Assembly: GCF_003344625.1 (NCBI RefSeq)
Contig: NZ_QPKJ02000001.1
Span: 124,001-188,000, forward strand
Origin: Solirubrobacter deserti
GTDB taxonomy: Bacteria; Actinomycetota; Thermoleophilia; Solirubrobacterales; Solirubrobacteraceae
DNA: 64,000 bases
Direction: 5' to 3'
Shown piece by piece: positions 7,776-16,647 of the stretch. Every line of letters starts with the position of its first letter. The stretch's first letter is position 1. A program made the translations under genes and the position numbers. Below the pieces are notes generated by a model, which worked only from the letters and a program-made list of their open reading frames with translations, was not told where the DNA came from and did no database searches.

Positions 7776-9326
7776 CTACACCACGAGGCCGTGGCGCATC
7801 GTGTCCTCGGTCACGACGCGCGGTTCGACGAACTGCAGCAGGTAGTCCGGGCCGCCGGCCTTCGTGCCGGTGCCCGAGAGCCGGTTGCCGCCGAAGGGCT
7901 GGCGGGCGACCATCGCGCCGGTGATGTGGCGGTTGACGTAGAGGTTGCCGACGGGGAGGAGCCGGCTCACGCGCTCGACGGTCGCCGGGTCGCGAGAGAA
8001 CAGGCCGCCGGTGAGCGCGAACGGCTGCGCGCCGACGATCGCGCACGCCTCATCCACCGATCGCACGCTCTCGACCGCGAGCACGGGCCCGAAGATCTCC
8101 TCCTCGGTCACGCGCGAGCCGACCGGGAGGCCGTCGATCACGGCGGGGGCGACGAAGTGGCCGTGCGGCGGCACCGTCCCGGGTTGGTGGACGCGGGCGC
8201 CCTGGTCGCGGGCGGTCTGGACGAACGCGTGGATGCGGTCGCGGGCGGCGGGCTCGATCACCGGCGGCACGTCGACGCCGAAGCGCTCCGCCTGGTCGAT
8301 CAGCAGCTGGTCGACCGCGCCGTGCAGGCGCTCGAGCAGCGTGTCCTTGACGCGGTGGTGCACGAGCGCGCGGGCGGCCGCGGAGCACTTCTGGCCCGCG
8401 AACCCGAACGCCGAGTACACGAGCGCGGGGACGGCGTCGTCGAGGTCGGCGTCGGCGTCGACGATCACGCAGTTCTTGCCGCCCATCTCGGCCACGACGC
8501 GCTTGAGATGACGCTGGCCGGGTTGCAGCTCCGCCGCGGTCTTCAGGATGCTCAGGCCGACCGCGCCGGAGCCGGTGAAGGCGATCGTGTGGACGCCGGG
8601 GTGCGCGACCAGCGCTGCACCCACGTCCCCCTCGCCGGGCAGCAGGTTGAGCGCCGCCGGCGGCACGCCCGCGGCGTGGAAGGCCTCGACGAGCGCGAGC
8701 GCGCACGCCGGTGACTGCTCGGCGGGCTTGAGCACGACGCCGTTGCCCGTGGCGAGGCCGGCGGCGACCATCCCGGCGGGGATCGCGAGCGGGAAGTTCC
8801 ACGGGCCGACGACCGCGACCACGCCGCGCGCGGCGTAGCGCAGCGTGTTGCGCTCGCCCGGCAGCTGGACGAGCCCGTCGGTGGACTCGAGCGCGATCGC
8901 CCGCTGCGCGTAGTACTCGAGGAAGTCGATCGCCTCGCAGACGTCGGCGTCGGCTTCCGGCCAGGGCTTGGCGCACTCGCGGACGGCGAGCGCGGCCAGC
9001 TGGGGGCGGCGGCGCCGCAGCTCCCCGGCCGCGCGCGACAGGATCGCCGCGCGGGCGTGCGCGCCCTTGGCCTCCCACGCCGGCGCGGCGCGGGCCGCCG
9101 CGTGGACCGCGGCGTCGACGTCGGCTTCGGTGGCCGCGGTGACCTCCGCCACGACGCGGGTGGGGGCGCCGGGATCGGTGCTCGTGAAGGTCGGTGCGTC
9201 GCGGCGCTCACCGGCGACGATCACCGGCACCGACCACGGCAGCGCGAGGGCGATCAGCGCGTCGGTGAGCCCTGCCCGCACCGGCGCGCGCCGCAGCTCC
9301 AGCAGCGGTTCGTTCGTGAAGCTCAC
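7776..9326 (-). CDS. rocA: L-glutamate gamma-semialdehyde (P5C) dehydrogenase
   Basis: 516 residues of the aldehyde dehydrogenase superfamily. Visible are WNFPLAIPAGMVAAGLATGN (NAD site), the Rossmann stretch IAFTGSGAVGLSI, the catalytic Glu region EMGGKNCVIVD, the nucleophile in AGQKCSAAARALVHH, and EEEIFGPVLAV. It oxidises P5C/glutamate semialdehyde to glutamate, the second step of proline breakdown. The order ProDH then P5CDH with a 4-base overlap identifies the substrate better than the superfamily alone. It takes the two-protein form seen in Gram-positives, not a fused PutA. Confidence 0.92.
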   Translation of the reverse strand: MSFTNEPLLELRRAPVRAGLTDALIALALPWSVPVIVAGERRDAPTFTSTDPGAPTRVVAEVTAATEADVDAAVHAAARAAPAWEAKGAHARAAILSRAAGELRRRRPQLAALAVRECAKPWPEADADVCEAIDFLEYYAQRAIALESTDGLVQLPGERNTLRYAARGVVAVVGPWNFPLAIPAGMVAAGLATGNGVVLKPAEQSPACALALVEAFHAAGVPPAALNLLPGEGDVGAALVAHPGVHTIAFTGSGAVGLSILKTAAELQPGQRHLKRVVAEMGGKNCVIVDADADLDDAVPALVYSAFGFAGQKCSAAARALVHHRVKDTLLERLHGAVDQLLIDQAERFGVDVPPVIEPAARDRIHAFVQTARDQGARVHQPGTVPPHGHFVAPAVIDGLPVGSRVTEEEIFGPVLAVESVRSVDEACAIVGAQPFALTGGLFSRDPATVERVSRLLPVGNLYVNRHITGAMVARQPFGGNRLSGTGTKAGGPDYLLQFVEPRVVTEDTMRHGLVV

Positions 9327-10651
9327 GGCTTGGTGAGCAGGGCGTCGAGGTCCGCGCCGCGCGTCCGGTTGACCAGGAACGAGTCGTTGGACGTGTTCTC
9401 GAGCAGCCGGCGCACGAGGTAGCTCATGCCGGCCACGAGGTCACCGACCGGGCAGTACGTGCGCACGCGCAGCCCCATGCCGGTGAGCGCCTGCTGCAGG
9501 TCGTCGCCGAGGCCGCGCAGGACCTGGAGCTCGAGGTCGCGGTCGGGCGCGCAGGCCAGCGCGTGCGCGATCGAGCGGACGTTGTGCGAGGCGATCGCGA
9601 CGCGGACGTGCGGGCGCGCTTGGAGCAGGCGCCGGGTCAGGCACTCGAACGCGCGGTCGGATTCCACCTTGGTCTCGTACACGGGCGCGGCCCACCCGTG
9701 CTGGCGAGCCTCGACCGTCTCGTGCTCCCAGTACGCGCCCTTCACGAGCCGGACCGTGAACGGCTGGGCGATGCCGTCCAGGAGCTGGTCGAGCTGCTCG
9801 TCGGCGTCCTTGAGATAGGCCTGCAGGACGATCCCCGCGGACGGGCCGTCCCGGAACTCGGGCTCGCCGAGCAGGTCGATGACCAGCTGCGTGATCAACT
9901 CGCGCGAGTCCATCGACTCCATGTCCACGTGCAGGTGCGCGCCGACGCGCTTCGCCGTCCTGAGCAGCGTCCGGAGCCGGTGGCGCGCGTCCGCGATGCC
10001 CAGCTCGGGCGCATCCGGCTTGACCTTGGCCGTGAGCGCCGTGACCTTGACGGAGAGGTTCACGCGCGGGACGACGTCCAGCGTGGGCCGGGCCGGCCAC
10101 GTGCGTGCGGCGTCGGCGAGCGTGCGCAGGGCTTCGTCGCAGCGGCGCGCGTAGCGGTCGGCCTCCGCGGCGGTGACGGTCGCCTCGCCGAGCAGGTCCA
10201 CGGACGCCGCGGCGCCTTCCCGCCACAGCTGCTCGAGCTTGGGCACCGCGTCGCCTGGGTCGGCGCCGACGATGAACCGCGTCGCCATCCGGTGCACCAC
10301 CAGGTCCGCGAGGGCGCCGACCGCCGGGCCGCCCGCGCGGCGGGTCGAGACGCGCCGCGCGAAGCCGATCGGTGTGCCCGGCCGCTCCGCCTCGCCGAGG
10401 AGAGCAGCGAGGTGGGCGGCCAGGTCACGCCGGTTCTCGCACGCGGGCGCCACGTCGACGAGGCGGAAGAGCGCCGCACGCAGCGCAGGATCGCGCGCCA
10501 GCCACTCCATGCCCCGATCTTCGAGCGCCCGCGTGCGGGTGCGGCCGGCCTTCGCCTGACCGGCCGCGATCTGTCGCCCCAACGCACGCACCCGCGCCTC
10601 TTCAGGAGGAGTGGAACTGGGCGCGGCCGCGGGCGGGGCGACGATGGTCAT
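9323..10651 (-). CDS. Proline dehydrogenase
   Basis: 442 residues, FAD-dependent beta-alpha barrel. Diagnostic stretches are VNLSVKVTAL, HVDMESMDSRELI, AYLKDADEQLDQLLD, RLVKGAYWEHETVEA, VAIASHNVRSIAHA and the C-terminal YLVRRLLENTSNDSFL (the RRLxEN substrate motif). It converts proline to P5C and feeds electrons to the quinone pool. It is the first gene of the operon; the 76-bp, lower-GC gap to the divergent alcohol dehydrogenase gene should hold both promoters. The length and residues 100-170 resemble the PutA-type domain, larger than the roughly 300-residue Thermus/Mycobacterium type. Confidence 0.92.
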   Translation of the reverse strand: MTIVAPPAAAPSSTPPEEARVRALGRQIAAGQAKAGRTRTRALEDRGMEWLARDPALRAALFRLVDVAPACENRRDLAAHLAALLGEAERPGTPIGFARRVSTRRAGGPAVGALADLVVHRMATRFIVGADPGDAVPKLEQLWREGAAASVDLLGEATVTAAEADRYARRCDEALRTLADAARTWPARPTLDVVPRVNLSVKVTALTAKVKPDAPELGIADARHRLRTLLRTAKRVGAHLHVDMESMDSRELITQLVIDLLGEPEFRDGPSAGIVLQAYLKDADEQLDQLLDGIAQPFTVRLVKGAYWEHETVEARQHGWAAPVYETKVESDRAFECLTRRLLQARPHVRVAIASHNVRSIAHALACAPDRDLELQVLRGLGDDLQQALTGMGLRVRTYCPVGDLVAGMSYLVRRLLENTSNDSFLVNRTRGADLDALLTKP

Positions 10652-10727
10652 GCGCTTCGCGACGCTATGTGAGCAACCGTTTTGCCACCATCGTCACCCG
10701 TCCGGACTTCCTTAGACGAGTGTTCAA

Positions 10728-11723
10728 ATGCGCGCGATCGAATTTCACGGTGACGAACGGCTCGAGCTGGTCGAGCGGCCCGACCCGGCGCCCGCCCCGG
10801 GGCAATTGTTGATCGCGCCCACCGCGGTCGGCATCTGCGGCACCGACGTCGAGATCTTCGAGGGCTCGCTCGCGTACTTCCGCATGGGCATCGCGGAGTA
10901 TCCGATCGTGCCCGGGCACGAGTGGACCGGCGTGGTCGTCGACGTGGGGAAGGGGGTCGAGGGCTTTTCGGCCGGTGACCAGATCGTGGGCGAGGTCGCG
11001 ATCGGGTGCGGTGTCTGCGTCCGCTGCCGGGCCGGCCGCAGCCACCTGTGCGCCCGCCGGACCGAGACCGGGATCGTGCACATGGACGGCGCGATGGCGT
11101 CGCGGATGGTGTTCCCGGCCGCCTACGCGCACGTGGTCCCGTTCGAGTCGCGTGCGGCGGCGCTCGTGGAGCCGACGTCCGTCGCTCTGCACGGCGTGAC
11201 GCGCGGCCGGGTCGCCGGTCAGCACGTCGTCGTGATCGGGATCGGCCCGATCGGCCTGCTGGCGGCGCAGATCGCCCGCGCGCACGGTGCCGCGTCGGTC
11301 GTGGTCAGCGACACGCGCGCCGACCGGCTCGAGCTCGCGGCGACGCTCGGCTTCGACACGTTCACGCCCGTGGGCGAGGACGGGCCGGACGTCGCGTTGC
11401 TGTGCGCCGGCGGCCAGGGCGCGATCCGCGCGGCGTTCGAGGCCGTCCGGCCGGGCGGCACGGTCGTCGCGCTCGGCCTCTCCGGCCGGCCCGAGATCCC
11501 GTTCGACTGGGACGGCCTCGTCGTGCGCGACATCGACCTGATCGGCGTGCTCGGCTCCGTCGGCTACTGGGACGGCGCGATCGAGCTGATCGCGTCCGGC
11601 GCCGTGCAGACCGCTCCCCTCGTCACGCAGACGTTCGGGATCGAGCACGCCCGCGACGCGATCGAGCGGCTCGTCGATCCCGGCTCGCTGAAGGTGCTCG
11701 TCGAACCGACCTCGGCCGGCTAG
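10728..11723 (+). CDS. Zinc-dependent medium-chain alcohol/polyol dehydrogenase
   Basis: 331 residues. Catalytic zinc ligands are in GICGTDVEIFEG and VPGHEWTGVV; the structural-zinc cysteines are in CGVCVRCRAGRSHLC; the NAD(P) fold begins VVVIGIGPIGLLAAQIARA. The family includes threonine, sorbitol and glucose dehydrogenases; the substrate cannot be read here. It is divergent from the proline operon. Its stop overlaps the 3' end of the convergent CHAT gene by 4 bases. Confidence 0.88.
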   Translation: MRAIEFHGDERLELVERPDPAPAPGQLLIAPTAVGICGTDVEIFEGSLAYFRMGIAEYPIVPGHEWTGVVVDVGKGVEGFSAGDQIVGEVAIGCGVCVRCRAGRSHLCARRTETGIVHMDGAMASRMVFPAAYAHVVPFESRAAALVEPTSVALHGVTRGRVAGQHVVVIGIGPIGLLAAQIARAHGAASVVVSDTRADRLELAATLGFDTFTPVGEDGPDVALLCAGGQGAIRAAFEAVRPGGTVVALGLSGRPEIPFDWDGLVVRDIDLIGVLGSVGYWDGAIELIASGAVQTAPLVTQTFGIEHARDAIERLVDPGSLKVLVEPTSAG

Positions 11724-13558
11724 CTCTCCACGACCTTCGCGGTGGGGTCGGCGAAGAGCGTGTACGCAAGCCAGGTGGGATCCCCGGCGGCGCGAACGCC
11801 GAGCCGCGCAGCGCGCGTGGCGCCGGCGATCGTGGCGCCGCCGAGCAGGCCATCGTAAAAGGCGGTGGCGAACCGGCACGCGAGGTCGTCGTCGACCTCC
11901 CAGTGCGCGCCGACGAACGCGCTGGCGCCCGCGCGCAGGAGCGCGGCGGCCCATCCGCCGACGCCGGTGAGCCCACGCGACTGCCGGCCGGCCTGGCAGG
12001 CGTTGAGGAACACGATCGGCTTCGCGAGCCCGAGGTTGGAGACGTTGCCCGAGATGTCGGTGGGACGCAGCGACTGACCGCCGTCGAGCTCGATCTCCGC
12101 CTTGGACGGGTTCGACTGGTCCGGGAACACGCCGTGCCCGGCGAAGTGGATCCCGTCCAGTGTGCCGGCGGACAGCGCGTTGCGCACCCCGACGTACGTC
12201 GGGGTCACGTCGGCGACCTGCCGGCTCGGGCCGGCGAGGGCGTGCAGCATCGCGGCCTCGCCCGCGGCGCTGGTCAGGCCTGAACCGGGCGGGACGATGA
12301 GGCCGATGTTCGTCAGCCGCACCTCCGGCAACCGCGGGATGCCGGGAATCCAGCGCGCGAACTCGAACGCCTCGCAGAAGAACTGGCCCTCCTCGACGCG
12401 CCCGTCCTGCTTGCCCTGCAGGCGGCAGATCTCCCACGGGATCCACGGCTCCTCGGACTGCACCCACACGGTCGCGATCCGTTCCTTGAGCTCCCACAGC
12501 AGCGTCTGCAGCTCCGGCGGGATCAGCGTCGAGAACAGCTCCGATCCCACGGCGTGCAGTCTTTGGGTCGCCGCCTCGCGCTCACTTTCGGTCGTGAGCC
12601 GCAGCCGTTCGATCTGTTTGTAGAGTTCCGTGAAGTAGGGGCCCGGGCCTCCGCCGCCCAGGGTGATCGGGCCGAAGGGCCGCAGGTTGAGCCCGAGCGA
12701 CGGCGCACCCGGCGACGAGAGCCGGAACAGCAGCTGGCGCTCGCCCGCCGCGGTGGGCTGCTCGAAGATCACGAGCTCGAGGTCGGCGCCGGCGGGACCG
12801 GCGCTTGCGAGCTCCGTCCTGCTCGCCGCCGGCCGTGCCGCCGTCGCCGCGTCGGCGGTGACGACCTCCGGCGCGATCGTCAACGAGCCGAGCGCCTCGG
12901 TGTCGCGGAACGCGTAGATCACCACCCGTGACAGCCCGAGCGCGGTGGCCGTCAGCTGGATCTGGAGCGGCAGGGGGTCCGGTTCGCTGCCGACGACGAG
13001 CCGGCCCTGCGCGCGCCCGGCGACCACGAAGCCGACCTTGGGCGAGACGACGATGTCGATCGCGTCACCGAGGGCGGCGACGATCGGGATCGCGTCCTCG
13101 CTGGTCGCGTCCCCGGTCAGCGAGATCAACAGCGAGACGGTCTCGCCGACCACCACGGACTCGGGGTACTCGACGGCCACGCCCAGCGGGAGACCGTCAT
13201 CGCCGTTGTCCTGGCCCCCTCCGCCATTGCGTCGCACCGTCCGCTCGCCCACGACGGTGCGAACCACGCCGTCCGCCAGCAGGACCGTCTCGCCCGTGGT
13301 GCGAAGCGCGGGGGCCTCGGCCACCGGCCCGACCTCGACGGCGGCGACGGGGTCCAGGCGCATGTGGCCGAGCAGAGTGCCCATGGTGTCGTCGCCCGCT
13401 TGCGCGGACGCCGCGATGTCGCCGGCCGGCACGACGTAGAAGTCGTCCTCGTCCTCGTCGTGCACGACCACGCTGGTCAGTGCGCGGTCGTAGAGCAACT
13501 CGACGACGTCCGACACCCGCGCGGACGACTCGACGGACAGGAACTCGTGTTCGAACAT
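11720..13558 (-). CDS. CHAT-domain (caspase-like) protein with CBS-like N-terminus
   Basis: 612 residues. The C-terminal 260 or so residues are a CHAT domain: the His is in DGIHFAGHGVFPDQ and the Cys in IVFLNACQAGRQSRG, followed by GWAAALLRAGASAFVGAHW. Both catalytic residues are present, so protease activity is plausible. Residues 1-50 (VSDVVELLYDRALTSVVVHD) resemble half of a CBS module; a polar Gly/Asn/Asp linker lies near 110-125 and a beta-rich middle region follows. Start ATG 13558 is chosen because the longer frame upstream is antisense-like read-through of the DUF2182 gene. It is third in the tyrosinase-DUF2182-CHAT operon, 14 bases after DUF2182. Its target is unknown. Confidence 0.82.
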   Translation of the reverse strand: MFEHEFLSVESSARVSDVVELLYDRALTSVVVHDEDEDDFYVVPAGDIAASAQAGDDTMGTLLGHMRLDPVAAVEVGPVAEAPALRTTGETVLLADGVVRTVVGERTVRRNGGGGQDNGDDGLPLGVAVEYPESVVVGETVSLLISLTGDATSEDAIPIVAALGDAIDIVVSPKVGFVVAGRAQGRLVVGSEPDPLPLQIQLTATALGLSRVVIYAFRDTEALGSLTIAPEVVTADAATAARPAASRTELASAGPAGADLELVIFEQPTAAGERQLLFRLSSPGAPSLGLNLRPFGPITLGGGGPGPYFTELYKQIERLRLTTESEREAATQRLHAVGSELFSTLIPPELQTLLWELKERIATVWVQSEEPWIPWEICRLQGKQDGRVEEGQFFCEAFEFARWIPGIPRLPEVRLTNIGLIVPPGSGLTSAAGEAAMLHALAGPSRQVADVTPTYVGVRNALSAGTLDGIHFAGHGVFPDQSNPSKAEIELDGGQSLRPTDISGNVSNLGLAKPIVFLNACQAGRQSRGLTGVGGWAAALLRAGASAFVGAHWEVDDDLACRFATAFYDGLLGGATIAGATRAARLGVRAAGDPTWLAYTLFADPTAKVVES

Positions 13559-13572
13559 CGGCGGAAGATCTC

Positions 13573-14286
13573 CTACGCCGGTGGGACGATCGCCGAGACG
13601 CACGCGGCGAGAACGAGGACGCTCGCGGCAGCGCGCGCGAGCCGGCTGGGTTCGGCCGCGCGCTTCTCGGCGACGGCCACGGCGCTCAGCAGCAGCATGA
13701 GCCCGATCGCGGCGTGCCCGGCGATCGCCATCGCGAGCATCAGCGGCCAGCACGCGAGCACGCAGCGCTGTCCGTAGCGCACGCCGGTCCGCCAGCACGC
13801 CCGGTCGGCCGTCCAGCCGCTCGGCGGCAGCGGGTCGACCAGCCGGCAGGCCCGCACGGCGCGCCACTTCGCGGGGCAGAACGCCCATGCCGCGGCGACG
13901 AGCAGGACGGCCGGGAGGAGCGTCGCCGCGTCGGACCCCAGCAGCGCGACGAGCGGGAGCACGGCCGCGCCGAACAGGCCCCAGACCGCGACGTAGGACG
14001 CGAGAAAGAGCGCGATGGTGCGGCCGCGGCGCCGCCACAGCGACGTCAGCGCGAGGCGCCGGGCGACCGGCAGCGCCGTCGGCACCATCGTCGCGGTCGT
14101 CATCGTCAGCCACCCCAGCGCCTCCGCAGGGACCGCCGCGCCGGCGTGCAGCGCGGCGTGGAGGTCCTGCATCGGCGCGCCCCCTGCGATCAGGAGGAAC
14201 AGCAGTAGCCAGGCCGCCATGACGAGGAGCGCGGCGCCCGCCTCCGGGTGCTGGGCTCCGGCGCGCCGGAGCGCGACGGCCGTCAT
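13573..14286 (-). CDS. DUF2182-family integral membrane protein
   Basis: 237 residues with about five hydrophobic segments (LLVMAAWLLLFLLIAGG, TIALFLASYVAVWGLFGAAVL, LLPAVLLVAAAWAF, and two more). The cysteine motif region FCPAKWRAVRACRLVDPLP followed by YGQRCVLACWPLMLAMAI is the DUF2182 signature, thought from family annotation to bind metal. The ATG shares its first base with the tyrosinase stop (TGATG at 14286), so the two are co-translated. A plausible role is metal handling or delivery for the copper enzyme, which is inference from position. Confidence 0.8.
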   Translation of the reverse strand: MTAVALRRAGAQHPEAGAALLVMAAWLLLFLLIAGGAPMQDLHAALHAGAAVPAEALGWLTMTTATMVPTALPVARRLALTSLWRRRGRTIALFLASYVAVWGLFGAAVLPLVALLGSDAATLLPAVLLVAAAWAFCPAKWRAVRACRLVDPLPPSGWTADRACWRTGVRYGQRCVLACWPLMLAMAIAGHAAIGLMLLLSAVAVAEKRAAEPSRLARAAASVLVLAACVSAIVPPA

Positions 14287-15791
14287 CAGCGGTAGTACAC
14301 GCTGACGCGGCCGATCTGCACCGCCGGTGTCTCTGCCGCGTCGGGGTCCGGCCCCGCGCCGCCGCGCCGCCGCCGTACCGCGTCACCCGACGAGTGGACC
14401 GGCGAGAGCGTCACCCGCACCTCCTGCGGGTCCCACTCATCGTCATCGTCGAGGGCCTCTACGAGTTCGGTGACGTCGAACGCGTGGTTGAGCCCGTGCC
14501 CGCCCGGGCGGTCGGTGTCGACGTCGCCCGCACGCTCGACGCCGAAGAACGCGAGGTTGCCGACGTAGTAGTCCTCCGGATCGGCCGCGGTCGCGTCGTC
14601 ATCGGGCAGGTTCAGGTAAACGGCGTAGGTGATCCCGGGCTGCTCGCCCGTGATGCCCTCGAACCGCAGGTAGACCCGCTCCGGCCGGCCACCGCCCCGG
14701 CGCGCCATCGGCCCGGTGGGGCGGGCGGTCTCGAACGACACCCGCTCCTCGGCACCCGCGAGCCGGATCGGCTTCGGGGTTCCGCCGACGAACTCGGGAG
14801 GGTTGGTAGCGGCGTCCTCGGACATGGGCGTCGTCGTCCGGCGCCGGCCACGGCGGCGTGGCGGCGCCGGCGGGGTGATGTCCTCGTAGGTGTACTCCAA
14901 GTTCCCGGCCGTGTCGACCGCGAACTCCGCGGTCTTCGCGACCGCGGCGCCGGCCTCGTCGTGGAAGTGGAAGCTCGGGGCGTAGAACGGCGAGCCCGCT
15001 GGCGGGTTGACGTGGGCGTCGTCCTCGCCGAGCCACATCTCCCAGAGCCGGTCGAGGTTGCAGTGGTGCAGCCAGAAGAGCGGATCGAGCCCGGCGGTGG
15101 CGAAGATGGCCATCAAGCCGTCTTGCGGATCGCCCGCTTGGCGCAGGCCGCCGACCTGCACGTGGACGCTGCCGTGGGGCGCGTTCTCGAGCTCGCCGGA
15201 GTCCGCGCCGGCGACCTCTCCGACATGGCTCGGGCCGACCGCGGGGCCGGCGAAGCCGCCGACGCTCCCGTCCGGGAAGGCGAACTCGCGCGGGAGACGG
15301 GCGAGGTCCGAGCGGACGTCGTTCGGGTCCAGTGGGGTGCCCTGGTTGCGGCCGGGCTTGCGCTGTCGGATGAACAGGGGGTTCGGTTCGCCGCGGCCCG
15401 CCAGCGTCTGGTCCCGGAACGCCGGTGGCAGGCTGCGCGCCGCGTCGTTGCGCTCGTAGTTCCAGTACGGCAGGGCCCACTGCGCCTTGACGTCCTCGTC
15501 GACCTCGTCCAGCGTCTGGATCGCGGCCCGGACGATCCGCTCGAAGTAGTAGAGGTACAGGCGGTGCCAGGGCAGGAAGAACCAGCAGAAGTGCTGGCAC
15601 TGGGCGAGGAACTGGTCGCCTGCGACCCCGCGAGGCAAGGCGTGGATCTTGGCCTGATAGGCCCACGTCAGCGGCTCGGCCCGCTCCGGCCTCTGAAGCT
15701 CCCGGACACCGAGGGCATAGGCTTCGATGATCGGGTGCCACGGATCAGTCTCCGAAAGCCCCCAGATGTCCCTGCGCACGTACTGAGCCAT
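14286..15791 (-). CDS. Tyrosinase/polyphenol-oxidase-like type-3 copper enzyme
   Basis: 501 residues. The copper-A region is CQHFCWFFLPWHRLYLYYFER and copper-B is PHGSVHVQVGG plus FATAGLDPLFWLHHCNLDRLW; these resemble plant polyphenol oxidases more than small Streptomyces tyrosinases. Residues about 370-500 (RVYLRFEGITGEQPGITYAV, then VGNLAFFGVER and HAFDVTELVEAL) look like the plant PPO C-terminal KFDV-type domain. No signal peptide is seen, so it is cytoplasmic or exported by another route. It oxidises phenols to quinones; the substrate is unknown. First gene of a three-gene operon with a 155-bp upstream region shared with the divergent YwqG-like gene. Confidence 0.88.
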   Translation of the reverse strand: MAQYVRRDIWGLSETDPWHPIIEAYALGVRELQRPERAEPLTWAYQAKIHALPRGVAGDQFLAQCQHFCWFFLPWHRLYLYYFERIVRAAIQTLDEVDEDVKAQWALPYWNYERNDAARSLPPAFRDQTLAGRGEPNPLFIRQRKPGRNQGTPLDPNDVRSDLARLPREFAFPDGSVGGFAGPAVGPSHVGEVAGADSGELENAPHGSVHVQVGGLRQAGDPQDGLMAIFATAGLDPLFWLHHCNLDRLWEMWLGEDDAHVNPPAGSPFYAPSFHFHDEAGAAVAKTAEFAVDTAGNLEYTYEDITPPAPPRRRGRRRTTTPMSEDAATNPPEFVGGTPKPIRLAGAEERVSFETARPTGPMARRGGGRPERVYLRFEGITGEQPGITYAVYLNLPDDDATAADPEDYYVGNLAFFGVERAGDVDTDRPGGHGLNHAFDVTELVEALDDDDEWDPQEVRVTLSPVHSSGDAVRRRRGGAGPDPDAAETPAVQIGRVSVYYR

Positions 15792-15946
15792 GCCCGACCA
15801 TCCTTCCGCGATGGTTGCCCGTTCGGTGGCGCCAGTCTCTTAGACCACGACGCGTAAAGTCAAGACCACCGCAACGGTGTGCACTGCTGTGAAGGTCGAC
15901 ACGATCGGAGTGCTCAGGTCCGCGGTCATCGGGTACCGCCTGGGCC

Positions 15947-16643
15947 ATGAATCGCTCTGAGGTCGAAGAGGCCCTCCGTGAACGCTGTCGCACCATCGCC
16001 GAAGAGGTGATCGCGGCGCTCGAGCCCTGCTTGGTTCTCGACGTCGAGCCGACCGACGACGTCCCGGTCGGCGCGTCCAAGCTCGGCGGCGAGCCGGACG
16101 TGCCGAAGGACTTCGAGTGGCCGACGTGGGAGCACGGCCCGCTGAGCTTTCTCGCGCAGATCGACGTGACCGAGGTCGACAGCGCGTTCGGGCTGCCAGA
16201 CAAGGGCGTGATCCTGTTCTTTGCCGACTTCCAGAACAACCTCGGGCTGAGCCTCGAGGACCGGGACGGCTTCCGCGTCCTGTGGACGGACGCCGAGCTC
16301 GAGCGACGCCCCGCGCCGGAGGGGGCGCAGCGCTACGCCTGCGGCCGGGTCACGTTCCGCGAACAGCTGAGCGTGCCGCTCGTCGGGGGAGGCTACGCCG
16401 ACGGGGTCGAGGCGCCCGAGGACGAGTTCGAAGCCCTGGAGGAATCCGCGACGAGTTCGGAGTGCGGGCCACGCACCAGCTGCTCGGGCACGCCGACTGG
16501 ATCCAGCGCCCGATCGAGGAGGAGGCGACGACGCGCTCGACTACATGTGGGGCGATGCCGGAGTGCTGTACTTCGCGATCCAGCGCGACGCGCTCGCCCA
16601 CCCCGAGAGCGAGCGCGCCTGGTACGTGTTCCAGACCTCGTGA
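15947..16643 (+). pseudogene. YwqG/DUF1963-like gene with two single-base deletions
   Basis: The first frame reads MNRSEVEEALRERC and continues through SKLGGEPDVPKDFEWPTW, LSFLAQIDVTEVDSAF and DKGVILFFADFQNN, the DUF1963 (YwqG) pattern, up to EALEE near 16443. The protein continues in a second frame (RDEFGVRATHQLLGHADWIQ, 16447-16527) and then a third (DALDYMWGDAGVLYFAIQ to VFQTS and a TGA at 16641). Restoring one A in the GAGGAATC stretch (16439-16446) and one G in GAGGCGACG near 16522 gives a continuous reading of about 230 residues. Both are run contractions, so sequencing error is as likely as true decay. DUF1963 function is poorly known. Confidence 0.8.
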
Positions 16644-16647
16644 CGGG

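Noticed and set aside
7089..8714. 541-codon plus-strand frame over PucR/P5CDH
   Set aside because: Antisense shadow in high-GC DNA; the minus strand carries two well-supported enzymes.
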